DNA from: an uncultured Paraglaciecola sp.
GTDB lineage: Bacteria > Pseudomonadota > Gammaproteobacteria > Enterobacterales > Alteromonadaceae
Direction of reading: 5' to 3'
Assembly (NCBI GenBank): GCA_947498355.1
Contig: CANMKA010000022.1
Location: forward strand, 1-64,000
Length of the DNA stretch: 64,000 bases
Position numbers and translations under genes: made by a program. This document shows positions 55,661-63,992 of the stretch, one piece after another. Below the pieces are notes generated by a model that made no database searches, was not told where the DNA came from, and was given only the letters and a program-made list of their open reading frames with translations. Numbering within the stretch: position 1 is the first letter of the stretch; each line of letters starts with the position of its first letter.

Positions 55661-57085
55661 CCACGATATATGATTTTTGGTTAGCTCTTTATACGTTTTA
55701 TCATTGTGAATCTTATTTAGTATTTTTTCATTTTTTATAAGATGTTCAAAAATCTCCTGAATTCTCTCGCTGCGCGCATTGTTTTTCAAAAGGTTTAATA
55801 CGCTGACCATGTGTGCCTGACAGAATTTATTATCTAAGTTAACCCGAACCTCATTGGAGTGCATGGCAATTAGAGTTAGGACTATATTGTCGTCACCAAG
55901 CATCGTGAAAAACTTATCATAAAGTGGCTTTCCACTAGGCGATACTCCTGAGTTATAAGATATACCTTTGCCAACTCGACAAATTAGTACCACTTTAATA
56001 ATTTTACTTATTCTCTCAGACGGAATGTCGTTTTCCGTATCTAAGAATGAGAGTACTTTTCGCATATGCGGAGGTTCATTGAAAAAGTTATCCCAAGCAT
56101 ATCGAGCCTCTAAAAGATCATCTATGTGGCCATCTAGCGAGATAATTCTCGACTCAAGGGACTGATATCGATTCCCATCGCAGAATGTAAAGAATTCCAC
56201 GCCCAGCTTATGCTTTTCCTCGTGAAGATTATTTCTGTAACCATCGAGCGTAACGCCGAGTTTGAATTTCACATTATCGCTACTCTTCTGCCAAATGTGA
56301 GGAGCAAATAAAGCAATATTTTTTCTTACAATGTTTCCGGTCTTGTCTGATGTATATATACCAAAAATACTGTTGAGGAGATTGTCTGTATTTTGTAGCG
56401 ATAAATCTGCTAATGGCCGCTCCATACTACGGATAGTTGCGTCATCCAAAACAGTTTCAGAAACCTTTAAATTGTCAATAAATGACTTAATCTGGATTGC
56501 AGATTCAGATGGTTTATCATTAAGCACATCTTTGACGCATGTTTGTAGCCACCCCATCAATTCATATCCATTAATTGAATATGTATTAGGATGTGATGCA
56601 CCAATATCATTTCTCATTGTTAGGATATGGTGAAGCTTTGTATAAACAATATCCGATATTAATTCTAATTTTCGGGCTGTATTAATAAGAGTGTTGTCTT
56701 TTATTCCAGACAAATCCTCTTCTGTAGAATAGAATTCACGACGACTTCCACCTACAGCGGCATCGAAGAACATGTCTAAGCCATAAACAATTGCTTTTTG
56801 CCTAAGACTCAATACAACCTCATTCCAAACATAATTTAGTGAAGCATCAAATAGTCCGATTGCAGCGCCAGCTACGAATTTCGACAAATAGCGGGCATCC
56901 CTTTTCACCTCATCAGGTAGGGATGCAATAAAATTAGGTAAATTCTGCTCAATTACCTGTCTTTCGCCTATTTCTGCAATGATGTTATCTGTAGGCAAGC
57001 CCAAATGATCAAGATACTCTTCAAATTTAGTGATATCGGTTGCTAATAAAGCACCTTCTTTCTTTGTAACAACTTCCGTAGTCAT
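55655..57085 (-). CDS. Cassette gene: large protein with HEPN-like motif, possible defence function
   Basis: A 476-residue cytoplasmic protein, large for a cassette. The N-terminal 190 residues are helical and contain LTMRNDIGASHPN, an R-N-x5-H motif of the kind used by HEPN ribonucleases of the abortive-infection group, in a suitable helix-rich setting (LELISDIVYTKLHHILTMRNDIGASH). The remainder (residues 200-476) has no feature I recognise. A HEPN RNase role in phage defence is an inference from the motif and from the known frequency of defence genes in integron cassettes. It starts 31 bases after the attC at 57116 and ends inside the attC at 55590-55660. Confidence 0.75.
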   Translation of the reverse strand: MTTEVVTKKEGALLATDITKFEEYLDHLGLPTDNIIAEIGERQVIEQNLPNFIASLPDEVKRDARYLSKFVAGAAIGLFDASLNYVWNEVVLSLRQKAIVYGLDMFFDAAVGGSRREFYSTEEDLSGIKDNTLINTARKLELISDIVYTKLHHILTMRNDIGASHPNTYSINGYELMGWLQTCVKDVLNDKPSESAIQIKSFIDNLKVSETVLDDATIRSMERPLADLSLQNTDNLLNSIFGIYTSDKTGNIVRKNIALFAPHIWQKSSDNVKFKLGVTLDGYRNNLHEEKHKLGVEFFTFCDGNRYQSLESRIISLDGHIDDLLEARYAWDNFFNEPPHMRKVLSFLDTENDIPSERISKIIKVVLICRVGKGISYNSGVSPSGKPLYDKFFTMLGDDNIVLTLIAMHSNEVRVNLDNKFCQAHMVSVLNLLKNNARSERIQEIFEHLIKNEKILNKIHNDKTYKELTKNHISWS

Positions 57086-57115
57086 TTTGTCCTCGATGTA
57101 TCAGAATATTTTGAG

Positions 57116-57214
57116 AGCTAACGCCTCGTTAAGAGGCAAAAAATTGTTGGCTAAAATTAGCGACGAAGGAGCAAAAGCCAACTGTTTTTTGTCCTTTTGA
57201 ACGACTTGTTAGGC
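57116..57214 (-). repeat. attC recombination site, 99 bp
   Basis: Ends AGCTAAC and GTTAGGC (perfect core GTTRRRY). Arms TAACGCCTCGTTAAGAGG..AAAAATTGTTGGCT and the complement of AGCCAACTGTTTTTTGTCCTTTTGAACGACTTGTTA pair with the expected unpaired bases. It overlaps the stop codon of the next gene by 6 bases. Confidence 0.9.
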
Positions 57215-57628
57215 AAGCCTTACACGATACTTAAATGCTAGATTAACCAAATACAACCCGATTAATAAGTCTACTGCGCCGCAAAACTCTGGCCACCAAG
57301 CAGGAGTGCCTGCATTTAGAAATAACATGTTATGAGTTACGTCATACACAGCATGAAATATGTAACCGAACGCCAATAAACTGAATTTATAAAAATTACT
57401 AAGTTTTAATGCGAAAATGCCTGAAATAAAAAACAATAAGCCACCGATGAACTCAAGTGGTAAAGCTTTATAATCATTACCATAAATAGCGAAAGCAAAA
57501 TAATAAAAAGGGAAAGTAATTAGTAGAAGTGCATAAGCAAATTTACTGTTTTCCAAACGAGTTTTTTTAAAGTGAACAATTACAACAATTGCTACTAAAA
57601 TTCCGATGATTAGTGCGACTATCTGCAT
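57209..57628 (-). CDS. Cassette gene: multi-pass membrane protein (DUF6010-like)
   Basis: A 139-residue protein with about four to five membrane helices (VALIIGILVAIVVIVHF, FAYALLLITFPFYYFAFAIYG, LEFIGGLLFFISGIFALKL, FSLLAFGYIFHAVYDVTHN, CGAVDLLIGLYLVNLAF). The FHAVYDVTHN segment resembles DUF6010 proteins. Function unknown. The start codon lies 5 bases from the attC core at 57633, and the stop lies within the attC at 57208-57214, so the gene fills a cassette completely. Confidence 0.78.
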   Translation of the reverse strand: MQIVALIIGILVAIVVIVHFKKTRLENSKFAYALLLITFPFYYFAFAIYGNDYKALPLEFIGGLLFFISGIFALKLSNFYKFSLLAFGYIFHAVYDVTHNMLFLNAGTPAWWPEFCGAVDLLIGLYLVNLAFKYRVRLA

Positions 57629-57632
57629 GGCT

Positions 57633-57731
57633 GCCTAACGCCCCTATTAAACGGCCCAGACTTGCTGGCTATACTTGCGAGGAACGAGCCAAAGCCAGCG
57701 AGTTTGGGTCCGGTTGAATGGTTTGTTATGT
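57633..57731 (-). repeat. attC recombination site, 99 bp
   Basis: Ends GCCTAAC and GTTATGT. The arms (GGCCCAGACTTGCTGGCT and the complement of AGCCAGCGAGTTTGGGTCC) pair strongly. This is the attC of the first cassette, nearest the integrase. Confidence 0.9.
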
Positions 57732-57734
57732 GTT

Positions 57735-58064
57735 TTAGTTAAGTTGAATATAATAAACAGGGTCAGCAGGGGTAACCCAGCTCCCAATATTATTACACGC
57801 ACCGTTGTTCTGATTACCACCTTGTGGAGATGTACTGGAGTAATAAATGCTAATAGATTTGTCCGCCATTTTTGCAGCCATAACAAGACTAGACCAAGCT
57901 TTACACTTTTCTTCAGTTAGTGGGCAAAGAACATGCACTCCAAAACCATTACTAACATTTAAACTACCAGAGAGTCCCAAATGACTTACTTTACCTGTGC
58001 AGTAATAATTTGCGTGCGAAAAGGTAGAAAAAACCAAAGATACAAGCACTAAAAAATATTTCAT
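57735..58064 (-). CDS. First cassette gene: small secreted protein
   Basis: A 109-residue protein with a signal peptide (MKYFLVLVSLVFSTFSHA) and a short mature part with four Cys (YYCTGKV, HVLCPLTEEKCKAW, GACNNIG) that may form two disulfides. Rich in Ser, Asn and Gly. No family was recognised; similar secreted Cys-containing proteins are common in chromosomal integron cassettes. It sits in the position closest to attI and so should be the best expressed cassette. Confidence 0.72.
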   Translation of the reverse strand: MKYFLVLVSLVFSTFSHANYYCTGKVSHLGLSGSLNVSNGFGVHVLCPLTEEKCKAWSSLVMAAKMADKSISIYYSSTSPQGGNQNNGACNNIGSWVTPADPVYYIQLN

Positions 58065-58080
58065 AAAATTCCCTTAAAAC

Positions 58081-58325
58081 ACATAACAATATTAATAAAT
58101 CGCAATTACCCGTGTTTAAACACGGGTAATTGCCGTATATAAAATTTCTCTTATTTTAGGCATAGAAGGTAACCTATTACAACATATAGAGTTTTATTAG
58201 AAACTCAAATTTTAGTGTTGCAGAAATGCGGCAATTACCCAAGAACTTGCAACTATACGGGTTTAGAACTAAAACTGTATATAAAGCCAGTACAAATAAA
58301 CAGTTCATTGATTTCAGTAATATTT
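58081..58325. other. Presumed attI region with 13-bp palindrome
   Basis: Region between the first cassette (core ACATAAC, 58081-58087) and the integrase start. It contains a perfect hairpin GCAATTACCCGTG-tttaaa-CACGGGTAATTGC (58102-58133), a second copy of GGCAATTACCC near 58231, and an AT-rich tract. In intact integrons this place holds attI and the cassette promoter. No gene seen. Confidence 0.5.
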
Positions 58326-58475
58326 ATGAAAAAATTTCCTTTCATTGAGTCTATTCGTACAGTCATGTGCACTAAACGCTATAGTCTAAAAACAGAAAAA
58401 ACTTACTTACACTGGATACGGCGGTTTATTTTTTCAATGGCAAGCGGCACCCACAAGAAATGGCTGAATTAGAGG
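58326..58475 (+). pseudogene. intI: Truncated, frameshifted integron integrase (intI remnant)
   Basis: The N-terminus MKKFPFIESIRTVMCTKRYSLKTEKTYLHWIRRFI matches the start of integron tyrosine recombinases (FxxxxxxxMRxxRYSxKTExxYxxWIxxFI). After the six-T run at about 58432-58437 a one-base shift continues FNGKRHPQEMAELEV, again as in IntI. Homology stops at about 58471, where a repeat copy begins. All catalytic residues (RHRRY) are therefore missing and the enzyme is dead. It is transcribed away from the cassettes, the canonical integron orientation. Confidence 0.85.
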
Positions 58476-59180
58476 TAGTTAGTCTTTCACTAAAGGAATG
58501 ACTCGGGTGCGGGCTTGCTTGTCTCTGCTTGCCACTACCCCCTTATTCTTCGTTTTGCTCTGTGCGCTCCGTGTCCTCTGTGGTTCAACTTCTTGGCTTT
58601 TTCAGTTAACTGCTAAAAGATTAGATTCCAGATCAAAAGACCTCTGGAATGACGGGAGTAAGGGGCTGTTGGTTTTCACAGCTGGAAGACCGGACTGGTG
58701 GCTTGCTTTTCTAGCTTTTGCTTTTTACTTGCCCCTATTTACTATCTCCTATCCCCTTTTTCTTCGTTTTTCTCTGTGCCCTCTGCGCCCTCTGTGGTTC
58801 AAGGCTTTTGCTCTTTTGTCTTTGCTTTTCCTAGCCACTATCTCCTATCTACTGCTCTTGACATTGGATTCCAGATCAAAAGACTTCTGGAATGACGGGA
58901 GTAGAGGTAGTTAGTCTTTCACTAGAGGAATGACGAGGGTGCGGGCTTGATTGTCTCTGCTCTTCTTGCTTTTGCTTTTGCTTTTGCTTTTGCTTTTGCT
59001 ATCTCCTAGCTACTATTTACTTTCCCCTGCTCTTAACTATCTTTCCTCTGTGCACTCCGTGTCCTCTGTGGTTCAACATCTTTGCTTTTGCTTTTTCTTG
59101 GCACCATCTACTATCTCCTATCCACTGCACTTGATCTTGGATTCCAGATTAAAAAATCCAATCGACTTTAATAAACGTGC
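58471..59180. repeat. Tandem low-complexity repeat region with (GCTTTT)n microsatellite
   Basis: Direct repeats of mixed blocks: AGAGGTAGTTAGTCTTTCACT (58471 and again near 58903), a CTCTGTG...CTCCGTGTCCTCTGTGGTTCAA module (about 58558, 58770, 59045), a hairpin ATTCCAGATCAAAAGACTTC...TGGAATGACGGGAG module (about 58624, 58866; partial near 59140) and a six-base microsatellite GCTTTT x5 at 58968-59000. Several open frames here are pyrimidine-rich artefacts. The region cuts off intI. Confidence 0.8.
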
Positions 59181-59210
59181 CACAGGCAGCACTAGGCTGC
59201 CGATTAAGTT

Positions 59211-59762
59211 TTAACGCCAAAATTCAAAAAATTCAGAGGGATCCTTACTGGGTTTAGGCATAGCTTGGCTAGCAGGCGTACCTAAATATAAAAAGCCAAC
59301 AATTTCATCTTGCTCCTGTAACCCAAGGGCCTCTTTAACATGAAAGTCTTGAGCATAACTCCCCGTTCTCCAAACCCCATTGTAACCATGAGCAACAGCA
59401 GCCATTTGCATACTATGTATCGCACAAGATACCGAAGCAATTTGCTCTACCCTAGGTACTTTAGGGTGCGCTTGGTACTTAGCAATGGCAACAATTACCA
59501 TAGGTGCCCTCAATGGTAGCTGAGAAGCCCGCTCAATGTCCTTTTCGGGTTTAGCTGCTAATATAGCGGCCTGCTTATATATTTTTCCTAGCTTTCTACG
59601 CCCCTCTCCTTCACAAACAATAAATTGCCAAGGGCTCAAACACGCATGGTCTGGCGCTCTTACCGCAGCGTGCATAATATCGTCAAGGGCTTGTCTATTT
59701 GGGGCAGGTTCTTCAAGCCGTGGATGAGATTGCCTATTAAGGAGTAACGCTAGAGCGTCCAT
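59211..59762 (-). CDS. Nitroreductase family protein (YdjA-like)
   Basis: FMN-dependent oxidoreductase of 183 residues. It has the short YdjA-type fold: MDALALLLNRQSHPRLEEPAPNRQALDDIMHAAVRAPDHACLSPWQFIVCEGEGRRKLG (FMN phosphate-binding region), QIASVSCAIHSMQMAAVAHGYNGVWRTG, LGLQEQDEIVGFLYLGTP. The physiological substrate of the group is unknown. ATG start; single gene. Confidence 0.92.
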   Translation of the reverse strand: MDALALLLNRQSHPRLEEPAPNRQALDDIMHAAVRAPDHACLSPWQFIVCEGEGRRKLGKIYKQAAILAAKPEKDIERASQLPLRAPMVIVAIAKYQAHPKVPRVEQIASVSCAIHSMQMAAVAHGYNGVWRTGSYAQDFHVKEALGLQEQDEIVGFLYLGTPASQAMPKPSKDPSEFFEFWR

Positions 59763-59911
59763 TTATATACCTAAAAAAAATTAACTGATATCGAGATTGT
59801 AACGTTTCGAGTAAATCGATTAAACGAAAAATTGTTCAGCTGCCATAACAGCTTTAGACAAGACAGCGACATAATCAACAGTATGAAACAAAGTACTTTT
59901 ATTACAGCCAT

Positions 59912-59940
59912 AAAAAAAGGCGCTGAATAAGCGCCTTTTT
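59912..59940 (-). terminator. Terminator of the doxX gene
   Basis: Stem AAAAAGGCGCT / AGCGCCTTTTT with a 5-nt loop; followed by a T run on the minus strand. Confidence 0.9.
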
Positions 59941-59959
59941 AAACGTTTTAACTAATAGT

Positions 59960-60583
59960 CTATGCCTTAGGAATAAACTTCTTAGCTAAGAAGTAATCGA
60001 TACTGGTAAATTTACCACCACCAGTGAAGAACAATGAAAATAACATGATGAAATAGGTTGCTGCGAATTCGATACCGTTATTCAACACAACAAACTTACC
60101 GCTAGATGTTAACCAATTATAGTTACCGTGCTCTTGAAGAATGTTTTTCGCCATTGAAAGCTTCTCTGGTGCACTCATTACCGCTTCATTTAAGAATAAT
60201 GTGCCGTTTGATAACCAACTGCTCGCATCGGCAATTGCTGCCCAGCCATACGGCCAATGAACCGTAAATGCCGCCACTAACATAGTTACCATTAAGGGAA
60301 TAGACGCCCAACGTGTTGCTAGTCCAATCAAAATTAGTACCCCACCTACTAACTCAGCAGCTACGGCTAAAAAGGCCATTAATGCAGGTACAGGTAAACC
60401 CAAACCATAATCGTCATTACCAAACCAATCGACTATGTCAGAAAAACTAGTATATTTCGTCCAGCCTGATTGGATCATTACTGGCGCTAAATAAAGCCTT
60501 AAAAGTAGCGGAGCTAAACCTTCTGCAACTAAGCTTTTGTCTAAAATATTGTGGAAAGATTCGTATATATTGATTGGGTTCAT
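59960..60583 (-). CDS. DoxX family membrane protein
   Basis: A 207-residue inner-membrane protein with four predicted helices of the DoxX type (LYLAPVMIQSGWTKY, LMAFLAVAAELVGGVLILIGLATRWASIPLMVTMLVAAFTVH, FAATYFIMLFSLFFTGGGKFTSIDYF). A periplasmic insertion between helices 3 and 4 (about residues 115-160) is longer than in minimal DoxX proteins. Members have been linked to thiol or quinone redox and to small-molecule oxidation; no specific role can be stated. Solitary gene. Confidence 0.88.
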   Translation of the reverse strand: MNPINIYESFHNILDKSLVAEGLAPLLLRLYLAPVMIQSGWTKYTSFSDIVDWFGNDDYGLGLPVPALMAFLAVAAELVGGVLILIGLATRWASIPLMVTMLVAAFTVHWPYGWAAIADASSWLSNGTLFLNEAVMSAPEKLSMAKNILQEHGNYNWLTSSGKFVVLNNGIEFAATYFIMLFSLFFTGGGKFTSIDYFLAKKFIPKA

Positions 60584-60788
60584 AATGATTGTCCAATGTG
60601 AGTTAAGTTATCCATTAAGATAGGGTTACTCAGATTAAACTTTCACGATTATTGGCTTTTATCAAAAATAATCGAAGTAATAGAATCAAGCTCACAACTA
60701 ACTGTATTGATACTTAGACCCTATATAGTCCTATTGGCATTTTATTTGCTTTTACCATAACAACAGGTTTTCTCTAGGTTTGTATACC

Positions 60789-61400
60789 ATGCGCATCATC
60801 ATTCTAAGTCTATTATCGAGTGTTCTACTATCGTCGTGTGCGATGCTAAAAACCGAGAAAACATCGCTAACTTCACCAGACTATGTATCTGCTGGCGCTA
60901 TGAAACGTGTTCAACAAAACTCAATACACACTCAAATCGAGCGCTTAGTCAGACAATTGCTGTCTACAACTAACCCAATTGATACATCGAAAAATATTGC
61001 CGTCGGCAGCATTTTACCGGCCACCGATTTAGACGGCGACTTTTTGCCTCAAGATATGGCACTTAGTAGCCAAATCCACGAGAGTGTTATCACGCTTTTG
61101 ACTCAAGCAGGACTAAACGTTGTTGAATACCGAGCAATGCCAGCGATCAAACTCAATAGCCGCAAAGCCTATATGTTGAGTAATGACACCGCAAACTTAC
61201 AGGCAGACATAGCCGCCGAGTTCTTTGTTACAGGCACGTTTAGCAAACAAGAAACAAGCACAGTGGTCAATTTAAGGCTAATCTCTCTCCCAGACAATAA
61301 AGTGCTGGGAGCAGCAACAGACTATATTGCTAACGACTCCATGTGGAGTAGCACTAAAGTTAGTCTAAAAGACAATCACATCTATCGAAACGAATACTAG
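60789..61400 (+). CDS. FlgO-family outer-membrane lipoprotein (copy 1)
   Basis: A 203-residue lipoprotein: signal MRIIILSLLSSVLLSSC with lipobox LSSC, then a FlgO-type domain (IAVGSILPATDLDGDF..., SSQIHESVITLLTQAGLNVVEYRA, ADIAAEFFVTGTF, VVNLRLISLPDNKVLGAATDYI). FlgO of Vibrio is an outer-membrane flagellar protein; here no flagellar genes are adjacent, so the role is open. I use ATG 60789 rather than TTG 60780. It lies 8 bases upstream of a second FlgO-like gene. Confidence 0.85.
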   Translation: MRIIILSLLSSVLLSSCAMLKTEKTSLTSPDYVSAGAMKRVQQNSIHTQIERLVRQLLSTTNPIDTSKNIAVGSILPATDLDGDFLPQDMALSSQIHESVITLLTQAGLNVVEYRAMPAIKLNSRKAYMLSNDTANLQADIAAEFFVTGTFSKQETSTVVNLRLISLPDNKVLGAATDYIANDSMWSSTKVSLKDNHIYRNEY

Positions 61401-61408
61401 GAAATACC

Positions 61409-62206
61409 ATGAAGCCCTCACTCATCGCTCTCCTAACCTGCACGGCATTTAGCAGTTGCAGCTTATTCGAACAACCAGCATCTTCAAGCTCTAACAGCCC
61501 AGAAGAAAATGCGCAAGTCAGCACAGATTTACTACTGACCAGTCAGGCTTTTCAACAGCAGTTTAAGCATCAAATCAATGAACTTCCCTCATCATCTACG
61601 AGCATTGAGTCTGAAGTCCAACCAACCACACAAATATCAGCTGTTCCTTCTTATCCTCACGGAGATAAACTTAATATTAATCACTATGCTCAAGGGCTAA
61701 TGCAAAGCCTGATGGAGAACTTACAATACGTCAATAACACAACCCCAGTAGCTGTAACCAGTTTTGTCATGCTTGATAGTGATTACAACCAATCTAATTT
61801 GTTGGGCACGCAATTAGGCGAAAGCTTGATGCACGAAATTCACAAATTTGGCATCCCGGTTATTGATTACAAAGCCACGGGCTTTATTCGAATTACACCT
61901 CAGGGTGATTTTGCATTTAGTAAAGATTACGAAGAGCTTGGTAGCGATTTGGCCGCAAGATATGTGGTGGGTGGCACCATGGTTAAACATCATCAAGGTT
62001 TGTTGGTGAATGCCAGAGTAATTGGGCTAGCATCAAAAGCCGTAGTAGCCTCAGCTCAAACCTTTATTCCTAACCACATAGTGAACTCATTGCTATCTAG
62101 CTCGTCAACTAGCAACCAACACAGCCATGCGCAAGACAATGAAGGCACGACCAAAATGATGAAAATGCTACCAAAAAGCCATAAAGTTACTTTGGTGGGT
62201 AAATGA
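61409..62206 (+). CDS. FlgO-family lipoprotein (copy 2, longer)
   Basis: A 265-residue lipoprotein: signal MKPSLIALLTCTAFSSC with lipobox FSSC, a Ser/Gln-rich linker (about residues 20-95), then the FlgO-type domain (VAVTSFVMLDSDYNQSNLLGTQLGESLMHEIHKFGIPVIDYKATGF, GSDLAARYVVGGTM, NARVIGLASKAVVASAQTFIP). Shared motif order with copy 1 shows a tandem duplication; the two are cotranscribed. Confidence 0.85.
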   Translation: MKPSLIALLTCTAFSSCSLFEQPASSSSNSPEENAQVSTDLLLTSQAFQQQFKHQINELPSSSTSIESEVQPTTQISAVPSYPHGDKLNINHYAQGLMQSLMENLQYVNNTTPVAVTSFVMLDSDYNQSNLLGTQLGESLMHEIHKFGIPVIDYKATGFIRITPQGDFAFSKDYEELGSDLAARYVVGGTMVKHHQGLLVNARVIGLASKAVVASAQTFIPNHIVNSLLSSSSTSNQHSHAQDNEGTTKMMKMLPKSHKVTLVGK

Positions 62207-62366
62207 AAGTAAGTGAAAATCGTTGGTTGTTTATAAAGTAACAAAGCTAGAAAACCAGACATAGACTTACTGATATAAAAGTGTTGAAGAAGCGACATGG
62301 TTCGATAGGCATGTAAACACTGCTGTGCTTTATCTGAAATCCCTCTATTAAATCAAGTGCAACTTT

Positions 62367-62987
62367 TTACAAATTTTCCAGAACCTTTCGAGGTATCAGC
62401 TTTTGTGCCGATGCCATTAGTGCGTTCGATTTAATATTAATAATATTTGCGTGTAACACAAGCCCAGCAGACGTGTCTTGAATTGAGCCAAATAACGCGT
62501 AGTTAGCCCCTGAAGAATGCAATTCACTAACCTGAGCTTTAGACAAATATCGAGTATCAAGTTGCGCCCCACTGAGTTTCGTCGGTATATGTGCATAGCT
62601 AGTCGACAACCCCAAATCACGCATATCCCCCGACAAGTACCTAGCCATATGTTCACTATAGTCCCTATCAAATTTAGGCTGAGTACTTGACGAATCAAAG
62701 GGCATAACCGCAATAGGTCCTTCAAATTCACTGGCCTGTGTATCTTGATACAAAAGTAACGCTAATTGTTTTGTATAATCGGATAACACAACATAATGAT
62801 TAAGTTGCTCTTCAGGCTTGGGTGTTAATGGTAAAGCGGAACCTTCTAGCAGGGTTTTGCCACACTCAGCAGATTCACTGTTTTCTTTCGCACAAGTATG
62901 ATCCATAGACTTTACGTTTATTAACCCGCACCCCAAAAGGACACAACTTGCCCCGACACTCATTACGCTTTTTAGTACCCAGTCCAT
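62367..62987 (-). CDS. FlgO-like lipoprotein (copy 3, divergent)
   Basis: A 206-residue lipoprotein convergent with copies 1-2. The signal has lipobox LLGC (SVMSVGASCVLLGCGL). The body keeps the FlgO pattern: PIAVMPFDSSSTQPKFDRDYSEHMARYLSGDMRDLGLSTSYAHIP, SGANYALFGSI, LHANIINIKSNALMASAQKLIPRKV. Less conserved than its neighbours. It may have arisen by duplication within the locus. ATG 62987 with GGGA upstream. Confidence 0.75.
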   Translation of the reverse strand: MDWVLKSVMSVGASCVLLGCGLINVKSMDHTCAKENSESAECGKTLLEGSALPLTPKPEEQLNHYVVLSDYTKQLALLLYQDTQASEFEGPIAVMPFDSSSTQPKFDRDYSEHMARYLSGDMRDLGLSTSYAHIPTKLSGAQLDTRYLSKAQVSELHSSGANYALFGSIQDTSAGLVLHANIINIKSNALMASAQKLIPRKVLENL

Positions 62988-63233
62988 ATGTTTCCCATGA
63001 CAATCGTCAAAAATTAACCTACTTCAGTTTGAGCAAAATTCACGCCAAATCTACTCACTATCTAAGGTTGCCAATCGCCCCCTTCTAATTTCCAAATTAA
63101 GCACATAATACGTTCTGCTTGCGTCAAAAAATTCACATTAGGTTTTCAATCTCGGTTTAATTACCTTTGTAGCATCAGATTATCTTAAAAAGCGACTTTT
63201 CGTTGACGACTTAGCAACACCCTATGCTTTTGT

Positions 63234-63992
63234 TTAATATTTAGGCACACCACTATGAAAACGAAACTCTGCATCTGGAGAATTTATGAGGGTTTCCTCT
63301 ACCTGTGAAAAATACGCAATACGCTCTGCAATATAATGCCCAGCGACACATTTGGCTAACGCTAAATAATCTTCAAAATGGCGAGCCTCAGAACGTAAAA
63401 GAGACACATAAAAGGTTTCGAGCTCCTTGTCTAAATGCGGCGCAAGCATAGCAAAACGTTCGCATGAACGGGCTTCAATATAAGCGCCACAAATTAAGGT
63501 ATCGATTAATTTAGCAGGTTCGTGGGTTCTAACATGTTTCATCATACCTTTGGCATAACGAGATGCGGTCAAATTTCCATATTCGATTTGCCGACTTTGC
63601 ATAATCTCTAATACCTGTTGAAAGTGATGAAGCTCTTCTTTAATCAACATAACCATTTTGTCTATTAGCTGGTCGCCGTGCTCAAAATTAGATTTGCTGA
63701 TCAATTTTTTAGATAAATTTACATGCTGACTAAAGTCACCATTACCCACTTTGCGGTACACAAAATCTTCAAAGGGCTTTAACCATACAAGCAAAGCTTC
63801 AGAACTGTCTTTGTCAACGGCATAACGTCTTAACAGCAACATGGCAGTTTGTGCCGCTTTTAACTCGCAATTCGCATGGTCCACCAACAAAACTGCCATT
63901 TGTTCTGGCTGTTTAGCAAAGTTTAACCATTTATCCGATGTTGGGCAGTTTAAAAAAGACTGAATAGGGATAAGTAAATCGTTATGTAGCAC
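63234..63992 (-). CDS. miaE: tRNA-(ms2io6A)-hydroxylase MiaE
   Basis: Diiron monooxygenase that hydroxylates the isopentenyl group of ms2i6A37 in tRNA. Ferritin-like diiron motifs: DHANCELKAAQTAM, EELHHFQQVLEIM (ExxH), EARSCERFAML, and SEARHFEDYLAL (ExxH). The 252-residue frame begins at a GTG only a few bases from the window edge and is open further, so the true start may lie outside the window; the N-terminus (LLIPIQSFLNCPTSDKWLNFAKQ) looks nearly complete. Confidence 0.92.
   Translation of the reverse strand: MLHNDLLIPIQSFLNCPTSDKWLNFAKQPEQMAVLLVDHANCELKAAQTAMLLLRRYAVDKDSSEALLVWLKPFEDFVYRKVGNGDFSQHVNLSKKLISKSNFEHGDQLIDKMVMLIKEELHHFQQVLEIMQSRQIEYGNLTASRYAKGMMKHVRTHEPAKLIDTLICGAYIEARSCERFAMLAPHLDKELETFYVSLLRSEARHFEDYLALAKCVAGHYIAERIAYFSQVEETLINSPDAEFRFHSGVPKY

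Noticed and set aside
57675..57920. 81-codon plus-strand frame
   Set aside because: It overlaps an attC site and the first cassette gene in antisense.
58498..59214. Open frames of up to 138 codons in the repeat-rich region
   Set aside because: Composition is driven by pyrimidine-rich repeats (runs of Leu, Ser, Phe); they lie across the tandem modules and the microsatellite.
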